Positions 1 to 7,947 of a DNA stretch of 40,712 nucleotides are shown piece by piece; within the stretch, counting starts at the first letter, position 1; every line of letters begins with the position of its first letter. A program made the translations under genes and the position numbers. The notes beneath the pieces were generated by a model that was given only the letters and a program-made list of their open reading frames with translations, was not told where the DNA came from and made no database searches. This stretch comes from an uncultured Butyrivibrio sp. Its GTDB lineage: Bacteria; Bacillota; Clostridia; Lachnospirales; Lachnospiraceae. Location: the NCBI GenBank assembly GCA_946536145.1, contig CAMNEA010000022.1:1-40712 (forward strand). Direction: 5' to 3'.

Positions 1-32
1 ACCTCGGATATTTTTTCTGGTTTTAGTTCCAT
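1..32 (-). CDS. atpA: F-ATPase alpha subunit, first codons only
   Basis: Only the first ten or eleven codons are inside the window. On the minus strand an ATG at 32-30 follows a GGAGGATGAT ribosome site and encodes MELKPEKISEV, a typical start for the alpha subunit (often MELKPEEIS). It directly follows atpH, as in almost all bacterial atp operons. The rest of the gene lies off the left edge, so identity rests on the short N-terminus and the gene order. Confidence 0.85.
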   Translation of the reverse strand, partial: MELKPEKISE

Positions 33-53
33 ATCATCCTCCGATGTATTGTT

Positions 54-593
54 TTAGATGACTGTTTCATTAACTTTTTTACGAAGCTCGGATAACCTTC
101 CTTTGACCGATCCGTCAAAGAGCTGTCCCTCCAGATCCACTCTCACACCGCCTAAGATGTCAGGATCTGTTTTCTGATTTAAAAGAACTTTCTTACCGCT
201 GATCTTCTCAAGTTTCTCCTTAAGCTGCTCAAGCTCACCTTCTGTCAATGCAACTGCTGTTGTCACCAGTGCGTCAGCTATACCATGGTCCTCATTATAA
301 GATTTTCTGAATCTCTTATAACACGCCGAGTACTCACGAAGCAGTCCTTTTTCTATGAGTATCTTGATGAAGTTCAGATGATAAGGTTTTAGAGATTCGC
401 CCAGGGACTCGTCCACCATCTGTAATCTCTCGTTCTTTGGAACTGAAGGCTCCGAGAGGAGTGCCACATAATCGGGGTTATCGCCAAAGATACCCCTGAC
501 ACACTCCATTTCGCCAAGTATATCATCCGTAAGGTTTTCTTCCACTGCCAGATCATACAGGCTCTGCCCATAAAGATCTCCAGCTTTAGACAT
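54..593 (-). CDS. atpH: F-ATPase delta subunit
   Basis: This 179-residue protein is the delta (OSCP-like) subunit, part of the peripheral stalk that holds the alpha/beta hexamer to subunit b. The length is normal for the family. The C-terminal part reads LGGVRVDLEGQLFDGSVKGRL, split here as LGGVRV, then LFDGSVKGRL, the conserved delta signature. The start has AAGGAGG six bases upstream. It lies between atpF and atpA in the usual order. Nothing looks damaged. Confidence 0.95.
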   Translation of the reverse strand: MSKAGDLYGQSLYDLAVEENLTDDILGEMECVRGIFGDNPDYVALLSEPSVPKNERLQMVDESLGESLKPYHLNFIKILIEKGLLREYSACYKRFRKSYNEDHGIADALVTTAVALTEGELEQLKEKLEKISGKKVLLNQKTDPDILGGVRVDLEGQLFDGSVKGRLSELRKKVNETVI

Positions 594-626
594 AAAAAAC
601 CTCCTTCGTCGATTTTTAAGCTTTAT

Positions 627-1160
627 TTATGCTCCAACTTTGGTAATAAAATCGTCTATAAGTTTCCTGTGATCGGCCTCGTTGATCTCTTTCTCAACAA
701 CCTTGCCGGCAATCTCCATGGCAAGAGATCCGATCTCATCCTTGGCCTCATTGACAGCTTTTTTCTTTTCCTGCTCAATATCAGCCGTGGCCTTTGCCTT
801 AATGGAAGCGGCCTGCTGCTCAGCTTCTTTAACAAGAAGGTCTGCCTTGTCCTGGGCCTGCTTCTGCGCCTCTGATACTATAGAAGCAGCCTGTGCATGG
901 GCACTTGTCAGACTGTTCTCATACTGGCTCTTTAAGGAATCGGCTTCTTCCTGGGCCTGCCTGGCCTCCCTTATGACCTTATCCGCAAGATTCTTTCTCT
1001 TTTCCAGGATCTCGTTAATTGGTTTAAAAAGAAACTTCTTAATGAGATAGACCTGAATAAAAAGGTTGATTATCTGAATGATAAATGTCCAGGGCACCAG
1101 CGTAACCAGGTCCTGCGTCTTAGCAGCATCCGCAGTTAGTGCGATTAGTGCCATATTCAT
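627..1160 (-). CDS. atpF: F-ATPase b subunit
   Basis: This 177-residue protein is the membrane-anchored b subunit of the peripheral stalk. One hydrophobic segment near residues 22-42 precedes a long charged helix rich in Ala, Glu, Lys and Gln (about 55-160), the expected coiled coil that dimerises and binds delta. The segment FLFKPINEILEKRK is typical. The start has GGAG six bases upstream. It sits between atpE and atpH. Confidence 0.95.
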   Translation of the reverse strand: MNMALIALTADAAKTQDLVTLVPWTFIIQIINLFIQVYLIKKFLFKPINEILEKRKNLADKVIREARQAQEEADSLKSQYENSLTSAHAQAASIVSEAQKQAQDKADLLVKEAEQQAASIKAKATADIEQEKKKAVNEAKDEIGSLAMEIAGKVVEKEINEADHRKLIDDFITKVGA

Positions 1161-1183
1161 ATCGTTCTCCTTTATCTACTATC

Positions 1184-1510
<327 letters not shown>

Positions 1511-2281
1511 TTAGCCTTCCTCTGCTGCATTAGCTATATACATGACTGTCAGCATACAGAAGATAAATGCCTGCATACATCCCGAGAACCAGTCAAAGTA
1601 CACACCGGTAACTGCAGGCAGTCCGATTCCGAGAATCGGTATCTTGGACAGGAACTGTCCAACCGCTCCCGGTATCAGTCCGAACAGGGCTGCCGATGCA
1701 AGCCCCAAAGCCCAGTAGATGAGTCCGTCAATAACAACTCCGGAAAGAATGTTTCCAAAATGACGGCATGCCATGCTGACTGGCGTTGCCAACTCTGACA
1801 GGATATTAAACGGTGTCATGACTGCAATAGGTGTCGTGAAGCCCTTAAGATATCCGCCAAATCCGTTGGTCTTGATCTTGGTTGCGGTGATCATGATAAA
1901 TACCACCACAGCCCAGCCGGCTTCTGTTGAAAGATCTGCTGTCGGACTTCGAAGCCCCACAAGGCTTATAAGGTTCGACACAACACTTGTGGCAAAAAGA
2001 GCTGACACAAAAGGTATCAGTTTGTCAAATTTGGTACCGCCGGTGTTGTTCCGAACAAAGTTATTACCTGTCTCAACCAGCATCTCAGCAAAAGCCTGAC
2101 GTTTCGAGATATTCTCAACTTTGAGATCTCTCGTCAGAAAGATACACAGCCCTGTGATTATGATCATCACTATCCAGCTCACAATGAGCGTCTCAGTGAT
2201 GTTCAAATCCCCAAGAACGGGAATTCCGGTCTTGATGGTCCAGTATATCTTCGCATAATCAACTTCAAAGCTTTGACTCAT
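1511..2281 (-). CDS. atpB: F-ATPase a subunit
   Basis: This 256-residue membrane protein is the stator subunit that passes ions to the c ring. It has several hydrophobic segments. The essential arginine is Arg173 in the segment MACRHFGNILSG, matching the LRLFGN region of other a subunits. The gene lies between the atpI-like gene and atpE. A GAAGG lies seven bases before the start and a stronger AGGAGG further back overlaps the end of the upstream gene, suggesting translational coupling. Confidence 0.93.
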   Translation of the reverse strand: MSQSFEVDYAKIYWTIKTGIPVLGDLNITETLIVSWIVMIIITGLCIFLTRDLKVENISKRQAFAEMLVETGNNFVRNNTGGTKFDKLIPFVSALFATSVVSNLISLVGLRSPTADLSTEAGWAVVVFIMITATKIKTNGFGGYLKGFTTPIAVMTPFNILSELATPVSMACRHFGNILSGVVIDGLIYWALGLASAALFGLIPGAVGQFLSKIPILGIGLPAVTGVYFDWFSGCMQAFIFCMLTVMYIANAAEEG

Positions 2282-2291
2282 GCTATAACCT

Positions 2292-2702
2292 TCAACCTCC
2301 TTTCCCCGCAGAAATGATACCGCGTAGTTTTATAAATAAACTGGGAATGAACAGCGGAACTATGCCCGCCACTAAGTTGAATACTGGAATAAATATAGCC
2401 AGTATTACCCACAGAAGCTGAAGGAGCGTCCTGTACCTGTAGCTGACGCCCATGGCAGACCTCGCTGCCTTTTCATCATCCATGGATGCAACCTTTTGCA
2501 CTGTGACAGCCATCCAGAAGAAATTGCCGACTGCAACTAAGAATCCGCCAATTCCTCCAAGAATCACTTTTATATCAAATGGCGCCCAATCAGGGACTGC
2601 CATGTGCAAACAAAAAAATACCAGATACATGATCACAACGCCGACTCCCGTCCCCAGCGCTATGTTCCCCGTTTCCTTTTTTACAGCATCCTGTAATTTC
2701 AT
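2292..2702 (-). CDS. AtpI-like F-ATPase accessory membrane protein
   Basis: This 136-residue protein has about four hydrophobic segments and occupies the place of atpI, just ahead of atpB with a 10-base gap. AtpI-family proteins assist c-ring assembly or cation handling in other bacteria. Sequence conservation in the family is poor, so the assignment leans on membrane topology, length and position. Confidence 0.75.
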   Translation of the reverse strand: MKLQDAVKKETGNIALGTGVGVVIMYLVFFCLHMAVPDWAPFDIKVILGGIGGFLVAVGNFFWMAVTVQKVASMDDEKAARSAMGVSYRYRTLLQLLWVILAIFIPVFNLVAGIVPLFIPSLFIKLRGIISAGKGG

Positions 2703-2749
2703 ACTATTTATTTAAATCTCCCCGATAATGTATTGATATGACCGCTCCC

Positions 2750-3022
2750 CTAAAAATGCTTGTTGAAATATACCTCATTAGGATCTCTCTTTTTCTTCTC
2801 CTGCTTACTCACAACCGAAAGGTATACTTTATAAGCGGTCATCATAGATGATCCAAGACCCAGAATAAATCCCGGTATATAAACCCAGGTTCCTACGGAT
2901 AACTTCGAAACCAGAAGGTAGCATGCGAAAAGACACATCAGAAGAGGCATGAGCAGAGACAGGCCGAGCTGACCCACCATTGCAAACTGACCGATAAGTC
3001 TTGAAGCATTTCTTATTTCCAT
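2750..3022 (-). CDS. AtpZ/ATPase_gene1-like membrane protein, first gene of the atp operon
   Basis: Two hydrophobic segments (around ASRLIGQFAMVGQLGLS and VYIPGFILGLGSSMM) fit the small two-helix proteins that open many Firmicute atp operons (AtpZ type, proposed Mg2+/Ca2+ role in Bacillus). The frame is open back to an ATG at 3100, giving 116 residues. I prefer the ATG at 3022 (90 residues), because it has GGAG and GGGG upstream and because the likely promoter at 3116-3144 would leave only a few bases before the 3100 start. Confidence 0.75.
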   Translation of the reverse strand: MEIRNASRLIGQFAMVGQLGLSLLMPLLMCLFACYLLVSKLSVGTWVYIPGFILGLGSSMMTAYKVYLSVVSKQEKKKRDPNEVYFNKHF

Positions 3023-3115
3023 TTGCCCCAATCTGCTCCTTCCAAGTGTTCTAAGTAATCGGACATTTTTCTCAATATACAGAAATTGAGAAAAGTCCAT
3101 ACAAACCTATAGTCT

Positions 3116-3144
3116 ATCATATCGCATTTTATGCGGTTTCACAA
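3116..3144 (-). promoter_or_regulatory. Candidate promoter of the atp operon
   Basis: On the minus strand TTGTGA (3144-3139) and TATGAT (3121-3116) are separated by exactly 17 bases. The position, just ahead of the first atp gene and facing it, fits a sigma-A promoter. It also argues for the downstream start of the first gene. The left GGDEF repeat begins at about 3124, so repeat and promoter overlap. Confidence 0.6.
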
Positions 3145-3510
3145 CTTTAGTCAGGCAATTTGACTCCGTTTTATATAATTTTCATAATAATATGTGCGTA
3201 ATAATTCTTGCATGTATCCGCGGCTCTCTGATAAATTCATATTTAGGAGAAACGGAGAACTCGGATGGAAAAATTCAACAGATACTATCTCTCAATCGAT
3301 GACGACTTCAATATAATACATGCCAGCCGTGATTTTCTTGAATATACGGGAAAAGAGAAATTATCAAACCTTAGCAAGGTTGTTCCCGATCACGACATGA
3401 CCAATTTAAGGAACGTCCTCTTTGTGACAGAGCCCGGAGAGTCGTCCCTTATCTGCTTCCGTATCAGAAACCTCCACGGAGAACTTTCCTGGATAGCATC
3501 TACCGTCGAA
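3124..3510 (+). repeat. Left direct repeat: upstream region and 5' end of the GGDEF gene
   Basis: This stretch matches 8249-8629 in the same orientation. The first 75 bases are similar but diverged, with small indels. From 3198 (matching 8317) to about 3502 the two copies are identical. One G/A difference follows at 3503, then similarity stops after CGAAA. The pair flanks a 5.1 kb segment. Confidence 0.95.
3160..3188 (+). promoter_or_regulatory. Candidate promoter of the truncated PAS-like copy
   Basis: TTGACT (3160-3165) and CATAAT (3183-3188) are 17 bases apart and point towards the ORF at 3265. The right-hand copy of the repeat has lost the TTGACT, reading ATGCTT there. The left copy may therefore carry the better preserved promoter. 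Confidence 0.5.
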
Positions 3511-3540
3511 ACCATTGGTGACAGGCACCCGGATGCTTAA
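3265..3540 (+). pseudogene. Truncated copy of the GGDEF protein, PAS-like N-terminus only
   Basis: The first 80 residues are identical to those of the complete GGDEF protein at 8384-9751. Residue 81 changes Ile to Val, and the reading then runs ten residues into unrelated sequence before a stop. The GGDEF domain is absent. The ribosome site (GGAG seven bases before ATG) and a promoter-like sequence are intact, so a 91-residue sensor-only peptide could still be made. I call it a pseudogene because it is plainly a broken duplicate, but expression is possible. Confidence 0.85.
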
Positions 3541-3700
3541 GCGCGGAGGCCTATGCATAGCCATAAATCCCTCAGACAAAAAGGCTACGGTCACAATACC
3601 GGGCTCCCATGAAAAAATCTTTGAAATCGGTTCTTCCACCATAAGCGGAACTCCGCTATTCATGGAGCCACAGAGCTTTGTGGTACTTAAGCTCCGGTAA
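3503..3700 (+). pseudogene. 3' remnant of a GH13 alpha-amylase/glucosidase family gene
   Basis: In the frame beginning at 3503 the translation reads PSKPLVTGTRMLKRGG, then LCIAINPSDKKATVTIPG, and ends with MEPQSFVVLKLR. This is the pattern of the C-terminal beta-sandwich of GH13 glycosidases (a phrase like IAINPSDK and an ending like LEPYSFAVLKL). No catalytic domain is present. The fragment is joined to the GGDEF-gene copy in a different frame. Its stop codon overlaps the converging esterase gene by 14 bases, which looks like the original arrangement. Family assignment rests on about 60 residues. Confidence 0.6.
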
Positions 3701-4598
3701 TCCATTCAGAAACTGCGTCAATTACCTCAGTACTCTCCGGCAGGGAGGGCAACAGAGCAGGAAAAGCATGTGTCAGTTCCTCCCCTATCGGGTAGTACAT
3801 GAGTTTATAATCGTGATGCCAACGCCTTAAAGCCTTTGCAAAATCAAGCGTATTGCCACTCATAAAATCCGCATCAGAACTGACCAGATACACCGGAGGG
3901 AGATAGCGCAATAATTTGGGATTATCAGGAGAGAGCTTTTTCATGGATCCCAAGCCCAAATTCTTCTTTCCGAAAAGCGCTCTTCTGTACACTGTACCTA
4001 TCAGATCAATACCCATGGTGTATATCATCCCGCTGAAAAGAATGAGATGTGAAATGTGAAGTGGTTCTTTTTTTATTTCAAAAATTTTCCGAAGTGTTTT
4101 CGATTCTCCTGCCGCTGCATAGATGCAGATGAAGGCACCTGCGCTCTCACCGCAGAGTGAGACTCTGTCCGGATCGCCTCCAAACCGGCCTGCCGTATTT
4201 CTGACCATTTCAAATGCGTCAAAGATGTCAGACACCATACCATAGGCATCAGCCCTGTCGATGAGGCGGTATTCCACGGAATAAACAACAAAGCCTTTTA
4301 AAGCAAGCTCCTGGCAGAACACCCTGTCAGCCTTCCTGTCTCCCGTCACCAGAGCTCCGCCGTGAACAAATATGACAATAGGAAGTGTTTTGGTCTCTTT
4401 TTTCTTAGGGAAGACAACATCGGCAAACAGTCCTTTGGCAGGATCGGCGTAGGGAATGTCATTCTCCTCCAAAAGCTCCCCCGGCAGCGGCCTGTCCTGT
4501 TTTTCCGCCTTGATCTTCATAAACGGAACAGGCGGTGCCGAGTTGCCTCCTTTAGCTTTTTTAGCATTGGCAAGGAGAGCCTTGAGTATTATATTCAT
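3687..4598 (-). CDS. Alpha/beta-hydrolase esterase, HSL/carboxylesterase type
   Basis: This 303-residue protein lacks a signal peptide and is probably cytoplasmic. It shows the oxyanion motif HGGALVTGD, the nucleophile elbow GESAG (Ser), a candidate acid in SSDADFMSG and a candidate His in LTHAF, which together make the Ser-Asp-His triad of the hormone-sensitive-lipase-like esterases. Such enzymes hydrolyse short-chain acyl or acetyl esters, often on plant cell wall sugars, but the substrate cannot be read here. An AGGA lies 12 bases before the ATG, a weak ribosome site. It converges on the GH13 scrap. Confidence 0.85.
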   Translation of the reverse strand: MNIILKALLANAKKAKGGNSAPPVPFMKIKAEKQDRPLPGELLEENDIPYADPAKGLFADVVFPKKKETKTLPIVIFVHGGALVTGDRKADRVFCQELALKGFVVYSVEYRLIDRADAYGMVSDIFDAFEMVRNTAGRFGGDPDRVSLCGESAGAFICIYAAAGESKTLRKIFEIKKEPLHISHLILFSGMIYTMGIDLIGTVYRRALFGKKNLGLGSMKKLSPDNPKLLRYLPPVYLVSSDADFMSGNTLDFAKALRRWHHDYKLMYYPIGEELTHAFPALLPSLPESTEVIDAVSEWITGA

Positions 4599-4620
4599 CA
4601 GTATACTTTCCTTTCTTTAG

Positions 4621-4647
4621 GGAAGCGCTGATTTAATCAGTGTTTCC
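4621..4647. repeat. Imperfect palindrome upstream of the esterase
   Basis: GGAAGCGCTGATT and AATCAGTGTTTCC form an inverted repeat centred at about 4634, just upstream of the esterase start. It could be an operator or part of a 5' leader hairpin. No regulator family is recognised. Confidence 0.4.
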
Positions 4648-4666
4648 TTGGCAGAGCAATGCACAG

Positions 4667-4704
4667 AAAAAGGGAACAGCTGATCAGTACTTGTTCCCTT
4701 TTCC
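4667..4704 (-). terminator. Intrinsic terminator after the AMP-ligase gene
   Basis: AAAAGGGAACA (4667-4677) pairs with TTGTTCCCTTTT (4691-4702). On the minus strand the stem is followed by a short U-run. It separates the AMP-ligase transcript from the esterase gene. Confidence 0.75.
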
Positions 4705-4737
4705 AAATATCATGAATTAACCTGTTTTTGGTCAGAT

Positions 4738-5415
4738 TCAGATTTTATTCTTGGCATCACCCTTAGAAGAGTCAGCCTTTGCAGCCTTCTCCTTGGGCGC
4801 TTCGGTTTTAGTAGCCTTTTCCTTAGGCCCTTCCTCTTTTGCAGCCACTTCTACAGTGGCTTCAGCCTCTGCTGACGCAGCAGCCGCTCTTTCCTCGGCA
4901 AATTCCTTTCTCTGCTCAGAAACCTTTTCAGTCACAGATTTTACCATATCGCGGATCTGCTCCTGTCTTTCAACGTGATAGTCAGCACAGGAATCAGCCT
5001 GCTCCATAAAATGAACTTTCGAAGAAAGCTGGAACTTCTTAACTCTTTCCATGAAATCCTTTGGTGAAACATGGATAGGAGGGAATCCCGGCATTGTAGG
5101 AAGCTCATCAGGCAGAGACTCTATAAAGGTATCCTCCATATCCATGATGTGGTCAAAGAACTGTTCCCACTGATCTCTGGAAGTCTCGATGGAAGTCTTG
5201 TTCATATCGATCATCTGCTCCCATACAGTCAGGAAGTTAGACTCACAGCCATCCATCCATTCATCGACATTCTTGACGCCATTTCTTGCCTCGGACCAAT
5301 CCATGCCAAAATAATTTGGCATAAAAGGCATTGGTGGCATCGGCGGCATGGGCATCATGTTCTGGAACATAGGCATAAAACCGCCAAACTGATTCATTTT
5401 TCTCTTGTTATTCAT
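4738..5415 (-). CDS. Possible separately translated C-terminal product of the AMP-ligase fusion
   Basis: An in-frame ATG at 5415 is preceded by AAAGGAGTGACAAAA, a near-perfect ribosome site with GGAG eight bases before the start. It falls exactly where the ligase ends and the Met/Pro-rich phasin-like region begins. Translation from here would give a free 225-residue protein. This suggests either that two adjacent genes fused by loss of a stop codon or that one gene yields two products. Only the sequence signal supports this. Confidence 0.45.
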   Translation of the reverse strand: MNNKRKMNQFGGFMPMFQNMMPMPPMPPMPFMPNYFGMDWSEARNGVKNVDEWMDGCESNFLTVWEQMIDMNKTSIETSRDQWEQFFDHIMDMEDTFIESLPDELPTMPGFPPIHVSPKDFMERVKKFQLSSKVHFMEQADSCADYHVERQEQIRDMVKSVTEKVSEQRKEFAEERAAAASAEAEATVEVAAKEEGPKEKATKTEAPKEKAAKADSSKGDAKNKI

Positions 5416-7506
5416 TTTTGTCACTCCTTTCATATAAGGTATCATATATTTTTTGTTTAGAAGATCGAAAATTTTGGGTGTCGAATTCCACATACTCTGT
5501 GGTATGTTCTTAATATCAAAATCCGTCAGTTTGAGTACAAGTTCTCTGAGTCCGGGAATATGGAACAGCTTGGAAAATTTCCCCTTGTTAAGATCCGGAA
5601 TAACAGCAAACACCTCTGAGAGGATATTGTAGGGATCGCCCTCAAGTTCTTCAGGTATTCCCGCTCCCATGGTGGCATTTTCTCCCTCAGCTGCAGGAAC
5701 AAGCAGTATATCGATCACTTTGCCGTCTATACGGACCGGCTTAACAGAGTAGCGCTCTCCTGTCACTGCTCCTGACGCAAGTCTCTTGGCGTCTACCTTT
5801 CCGCTGGAATTAAGCGGTATCTTTTTGACAAATACGCACTGGCTCGGCAGATTGGAATCTGCCAGCATTCCGTCTGTAATAAACACCTGAATCAGGGCTT
5901 TGCGAAGGGTACCGAGATCACTCATGCCCTGATCCGTCATCTCGACATACAGGACAGGAATATTGTCGTGAAGTGTCTTGTGGAACTCCGGAGCAAGCCC
6001 ACAGGCAGTAATACCCGGCTGTGATGTGACAGCATTTTCAACAAGACCGGCATCAAAACGCACTCCGGCATTATTTACGAAATACTGGTTGGATCTTCCG
6101 ATGCAGGTAAGACTTCCGTCCTCATTGACCCTCACAAGGTCGTTGCTGTTGAAATATTCTACTCCGTCAACCTTCTCTAGCTCAAAGAAAACGGAATCAT
6201 CAAGCCTTCCACTGCTCATTGTGGGAGAATTGAGGAGAAGCAGACCTGTGCGCGCTCCATCGGAAATATCATAGTAGCGCTTCTCATCTTCCACAAATAT
6301 CTTGGCCTTAAATCCCGGCAGCAAAAATCCAATTGCGTCGTCTTCCCTTGAGGAGGGAGCAAGACAGCACGCTCCTCCCATCTCCGAAAGTCCGTAGCCG
6401 TTGATAATCCGGGCTGTGGAACCGCAGGATCTCAGATAATCATTAAACTTTTGTTTGTACTCAGGCGAGATATAGGTTCCGCCCATAAATACCACCTTGA
6501 GCCTTGACAGATTAATATCAGGCATTGTCTTGAGCCACGTATCCAGAATACTCTTACTTGTAAAAAGTACACTGATTCCGTAACTCTCAATTGCCTCTGA
6601 ATACCTCGGGTTAGTCGCGCCGACAGGAAGGCTCACTATCTCCATTCCAAGTCCGAGGGGCGTATGCAGCATATCTACCATGGCATATACCCACGCCATG
6701 TTCAGAGTAAGATATGTTACCATGTGCTCAGGAACCTCTTTAAAATCTTCATAGGTCTCCTTTGCCTTCAGGGCGCTGACAACAAAAGCGTTCATGGCCT
6801 TGTCACTAAGCGGCACCGGCTTGTGCATACCGCTGACGGTTCCGGTGGTGTGAAGAATTATGGGAGCCGTCTCCTTGCCGTATGAAACCGGAAATGCCTC
6901 ATACTTCTTAAAGATATCCTCCATCAGGAAGCACCCCTCTATCTCACGGCAGAACTCCTTGTTCATGTTCCGGATCATCTCCAGGGCAGGAAATGCGTAG
7001 TCTCCTCCCATTGGGCTGTCAAGCACGATTATATTCCTAAGTCCCAAAAGCTCCTTGTCTCTTACAAGACGTTTCATCATCTGCGGGAAAGCAAAAAGCT
7101 CTGAAACAATGACATCAGTTATTTTTTCCTTCTCGATCATGCTGTGGATCTGCCTGTCATCATACAGATCAAAATGATAGATCAGTGATATGGATGCACC
7201 TGTCATGTTCAGACCATAAAAGGCAAAAATCGACTCTGTAAGTGGTGTAGATATGAGCGCCACCCGTGAATGGTTCTCACCGGTCAGTCCGAGCCCCGAA
7301 AAAGCTTCTGCGTACCTCTCCCACTGCCTGAACATCTGTCTGTAAGTGTAGGTCCTGTAGCCATCCCTAATAGAGAGGCTCTCAATGCGCTCTTTGCTGT
7401 AGGAATTGAGTTCCTTAATAAAAGACCAGCACGGCTGGTTGGCGATTTCTCCGCTCTCAATCCTCTGTGTCAACTTCTTATACTGTTCCATCTCAGCTGT
7501 TGTCAT
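4738..7506 (-). CDS. AMP-dependent acyl-CoA synthetase-like protein fused to a phasin-like C-terminal region
   Basis: The start at 7506 is chosen for its GGAG six bases upstream, giving 922 residues. Residues 1-600 form an ANL-type adenylating domain. The phosphate-binding loop reads TTGTVSGMHKP (about 220-230), the A5 motif GYGLSEMGG (about 370), and the catalytic-lysine motif NSSGKVD (about 566-572). The loop departs from the usual TSGTTGxPKG but remains recognisable. A linker follows to about 697. Residues 698-922 begin with a Met/Pro-rich stretch (MMPMPPMPPMPF), continue as amphipathic helix and end in an Ala/Lys/Glu-rich tail with PKEKAAK-like repeats. This tail layout recalls phasins such as PhaF, a comparison by composition only. 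Substrate unknown, perhaps a fatty or hydroxy acid. Confidence 0.8.
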   Translation of the reverse strand: MTTAEMEQYKKLTQRIESGEIANQPCWSFIKELNSYSKERIESLSIRDGYRTYTYRQMFRQWERYAEAFSGLGLTGENHSRVALISTPLTESIFAFYGLNMTGASISLIYHFDLYDDRQIHSMIEKEKITDVIVSELFAFPQMMKRLVRDKELLGLRNIIVLDSPMGGDYAFPALEMIRNMNKEFCREIEGCFLMEDIFKKYEAFPVSYGKETAPIILHTTGTVSGMHKPVPLSDKAMNAFVVSALKAKETYEDFKEVPEHMVTYLTLNMAWVYAMVDMLHTPLGLGMEIVSLPVGATNPRYSEAIESYGISVLFTSKSILDTWLKTMPDINLSRLKVVFMGGTYISPEYKQKFNDYLRSCGSTARIINGYGLSEMGGACCLAPSSREDDAIGFLLPGFKAKIFVEDEKRYYDISDGARTGLLLLNSPTMSSGRLDDSVFFELEKVDGVEYFNSNDLVRVNEDGSLTCIGRSNQYFVNNAGVRFDAGLVENAVTSQPGITACGLAPEFHKTLHDNIPVLYVEMTDQGMSDLGTLRKALIQVFITDGMLADSNLPSQCVFVKKIPLNSSGKVDAKRLASGAVTGERYSVKPVRIDGKVIDILLVPAAEGENATMGAGIPEELEGDPYNILSEVFAVIPDLNKGKFSKLFHIPGLRELVLKLTDFDIKNIPQSMWNSTPKIFDLLNKKYMIPYMKGVTKMNNKRKMNQFGGFMPMFQNMMPMPPMPPMPFMPNYFGMDWSEARNGVKNVDEWMDGCESNFLTVWEQMIDMNKTSIETSRDQWEQFFDHIMDMEDTFIESLPDELPTMPGFPPIHVSPKDFMERVKKFQLSSKVHFMEQADSCADYHVERQEQIRDMVKSVTEKVSEQRKEFAEERAAAASAEAEATVEVAAKEEGPKEKATKTEAPKEKAAKADSSKGDAKNKI

Positions 7507-7577
7507 AAATAACTCCTTTGTCTTTTTAATCCTCCACAACTATTTTACACTGTTTTTTTACAATTTTTATACTGCAA

Positions 7578-7606
7578 ATTATTAATTTGTTATTAAATAT
7601 TCACAA
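7578..7606 (-). promoter_or_regulatory. Candidate promoter of the AMP-ligase gene
   Basis: On the minus strand TTGTGA (7606-7601) and AATAAT (7583-7578) are 17 bases apart, in a very AT-rich stretch about 70 bases upstream of the start codon. Other AT-rich hexamers nearby could serve equally well. Confidence 0.4.
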
Positions 7607-7618
7607 AAAAAATAAAGA

Positions 7619-7665
7619 GACGGTTCCTTTGACTTGTTCGTTCAGAACAAGTCAAAAGAGCCGTC
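7619..7665. repeat. Long perfect-core palindrome
   Basis: TTTGACTTGTTC (7628-7639) and GAACAAGTCAAA (7645-7656) pair perfectly around a 5-base loop. GACGGTTC and GAGCCGTC extend the stem with one G-U pair and one mismatch, giving about 21 pairs. It resembles a miniature palindromic repeat element more than a terminator, since no U-run follows on either strand. Confidence 0.8.
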
Positions 7666-7693
7666 CCCTCGACTTCTTGACCTTCTTTGGCTG

Positions 7694-7718
7694 TTACCGG
7701 TCAGCTCCTGACCGGTAA
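7694..7718. repeat. Perfect 11-bp hairpin with 3-base loop
   Basis: TTACCGGTCAG, a CTC loop, and CTGACCGGTAA form an exact inverted repeat. A third partial TTACCGG follows at 7730-7736, in a direct repeat with CTTTGGCT. The surrounding 7540-7947 region has no convincing gene. It also holds the 7619-7665 palindrome, a GGTAGTT/AACTACC pair (7792-7820), and short GC-rich inverted repeats between 7868 and 7922. Confidence 0.75.
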
Positions 7719-7947
7719 GCTTTGGCTTCTTACCGGATTTCAAGCAGCAGCATGGTCACATCATAGTTCACGGTGACAGGCCCCAATGGTAGGTAGTTTC
7801 TATTAAGTTAAGTAACTACCAATTTTCTTATATAAAATCAAAAAAACACTTGACAAAAGCCCTCAAAAATGCGGCGCTTCGCGCCCTTCGATTAGCAAGG
7901 CAATTCCGGTGCGCCGGAAAATCTAAGTTAATTGGAGGGCATTTTCT

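Noticed and set aside
3022-3100. N-terminal extension of the first atp gene from the ATG at 3100
   Set aside because: No ribosome site is present and the likely promoter lies only 16 bases away. The start at 3022 is better supported.
7619-7718. Rho-independent terminators of the AMP-ligase or orphan gene
   Set aside because: The stems lie upstream of both start codons and lack U-runs, so a terminator role is unlikely.
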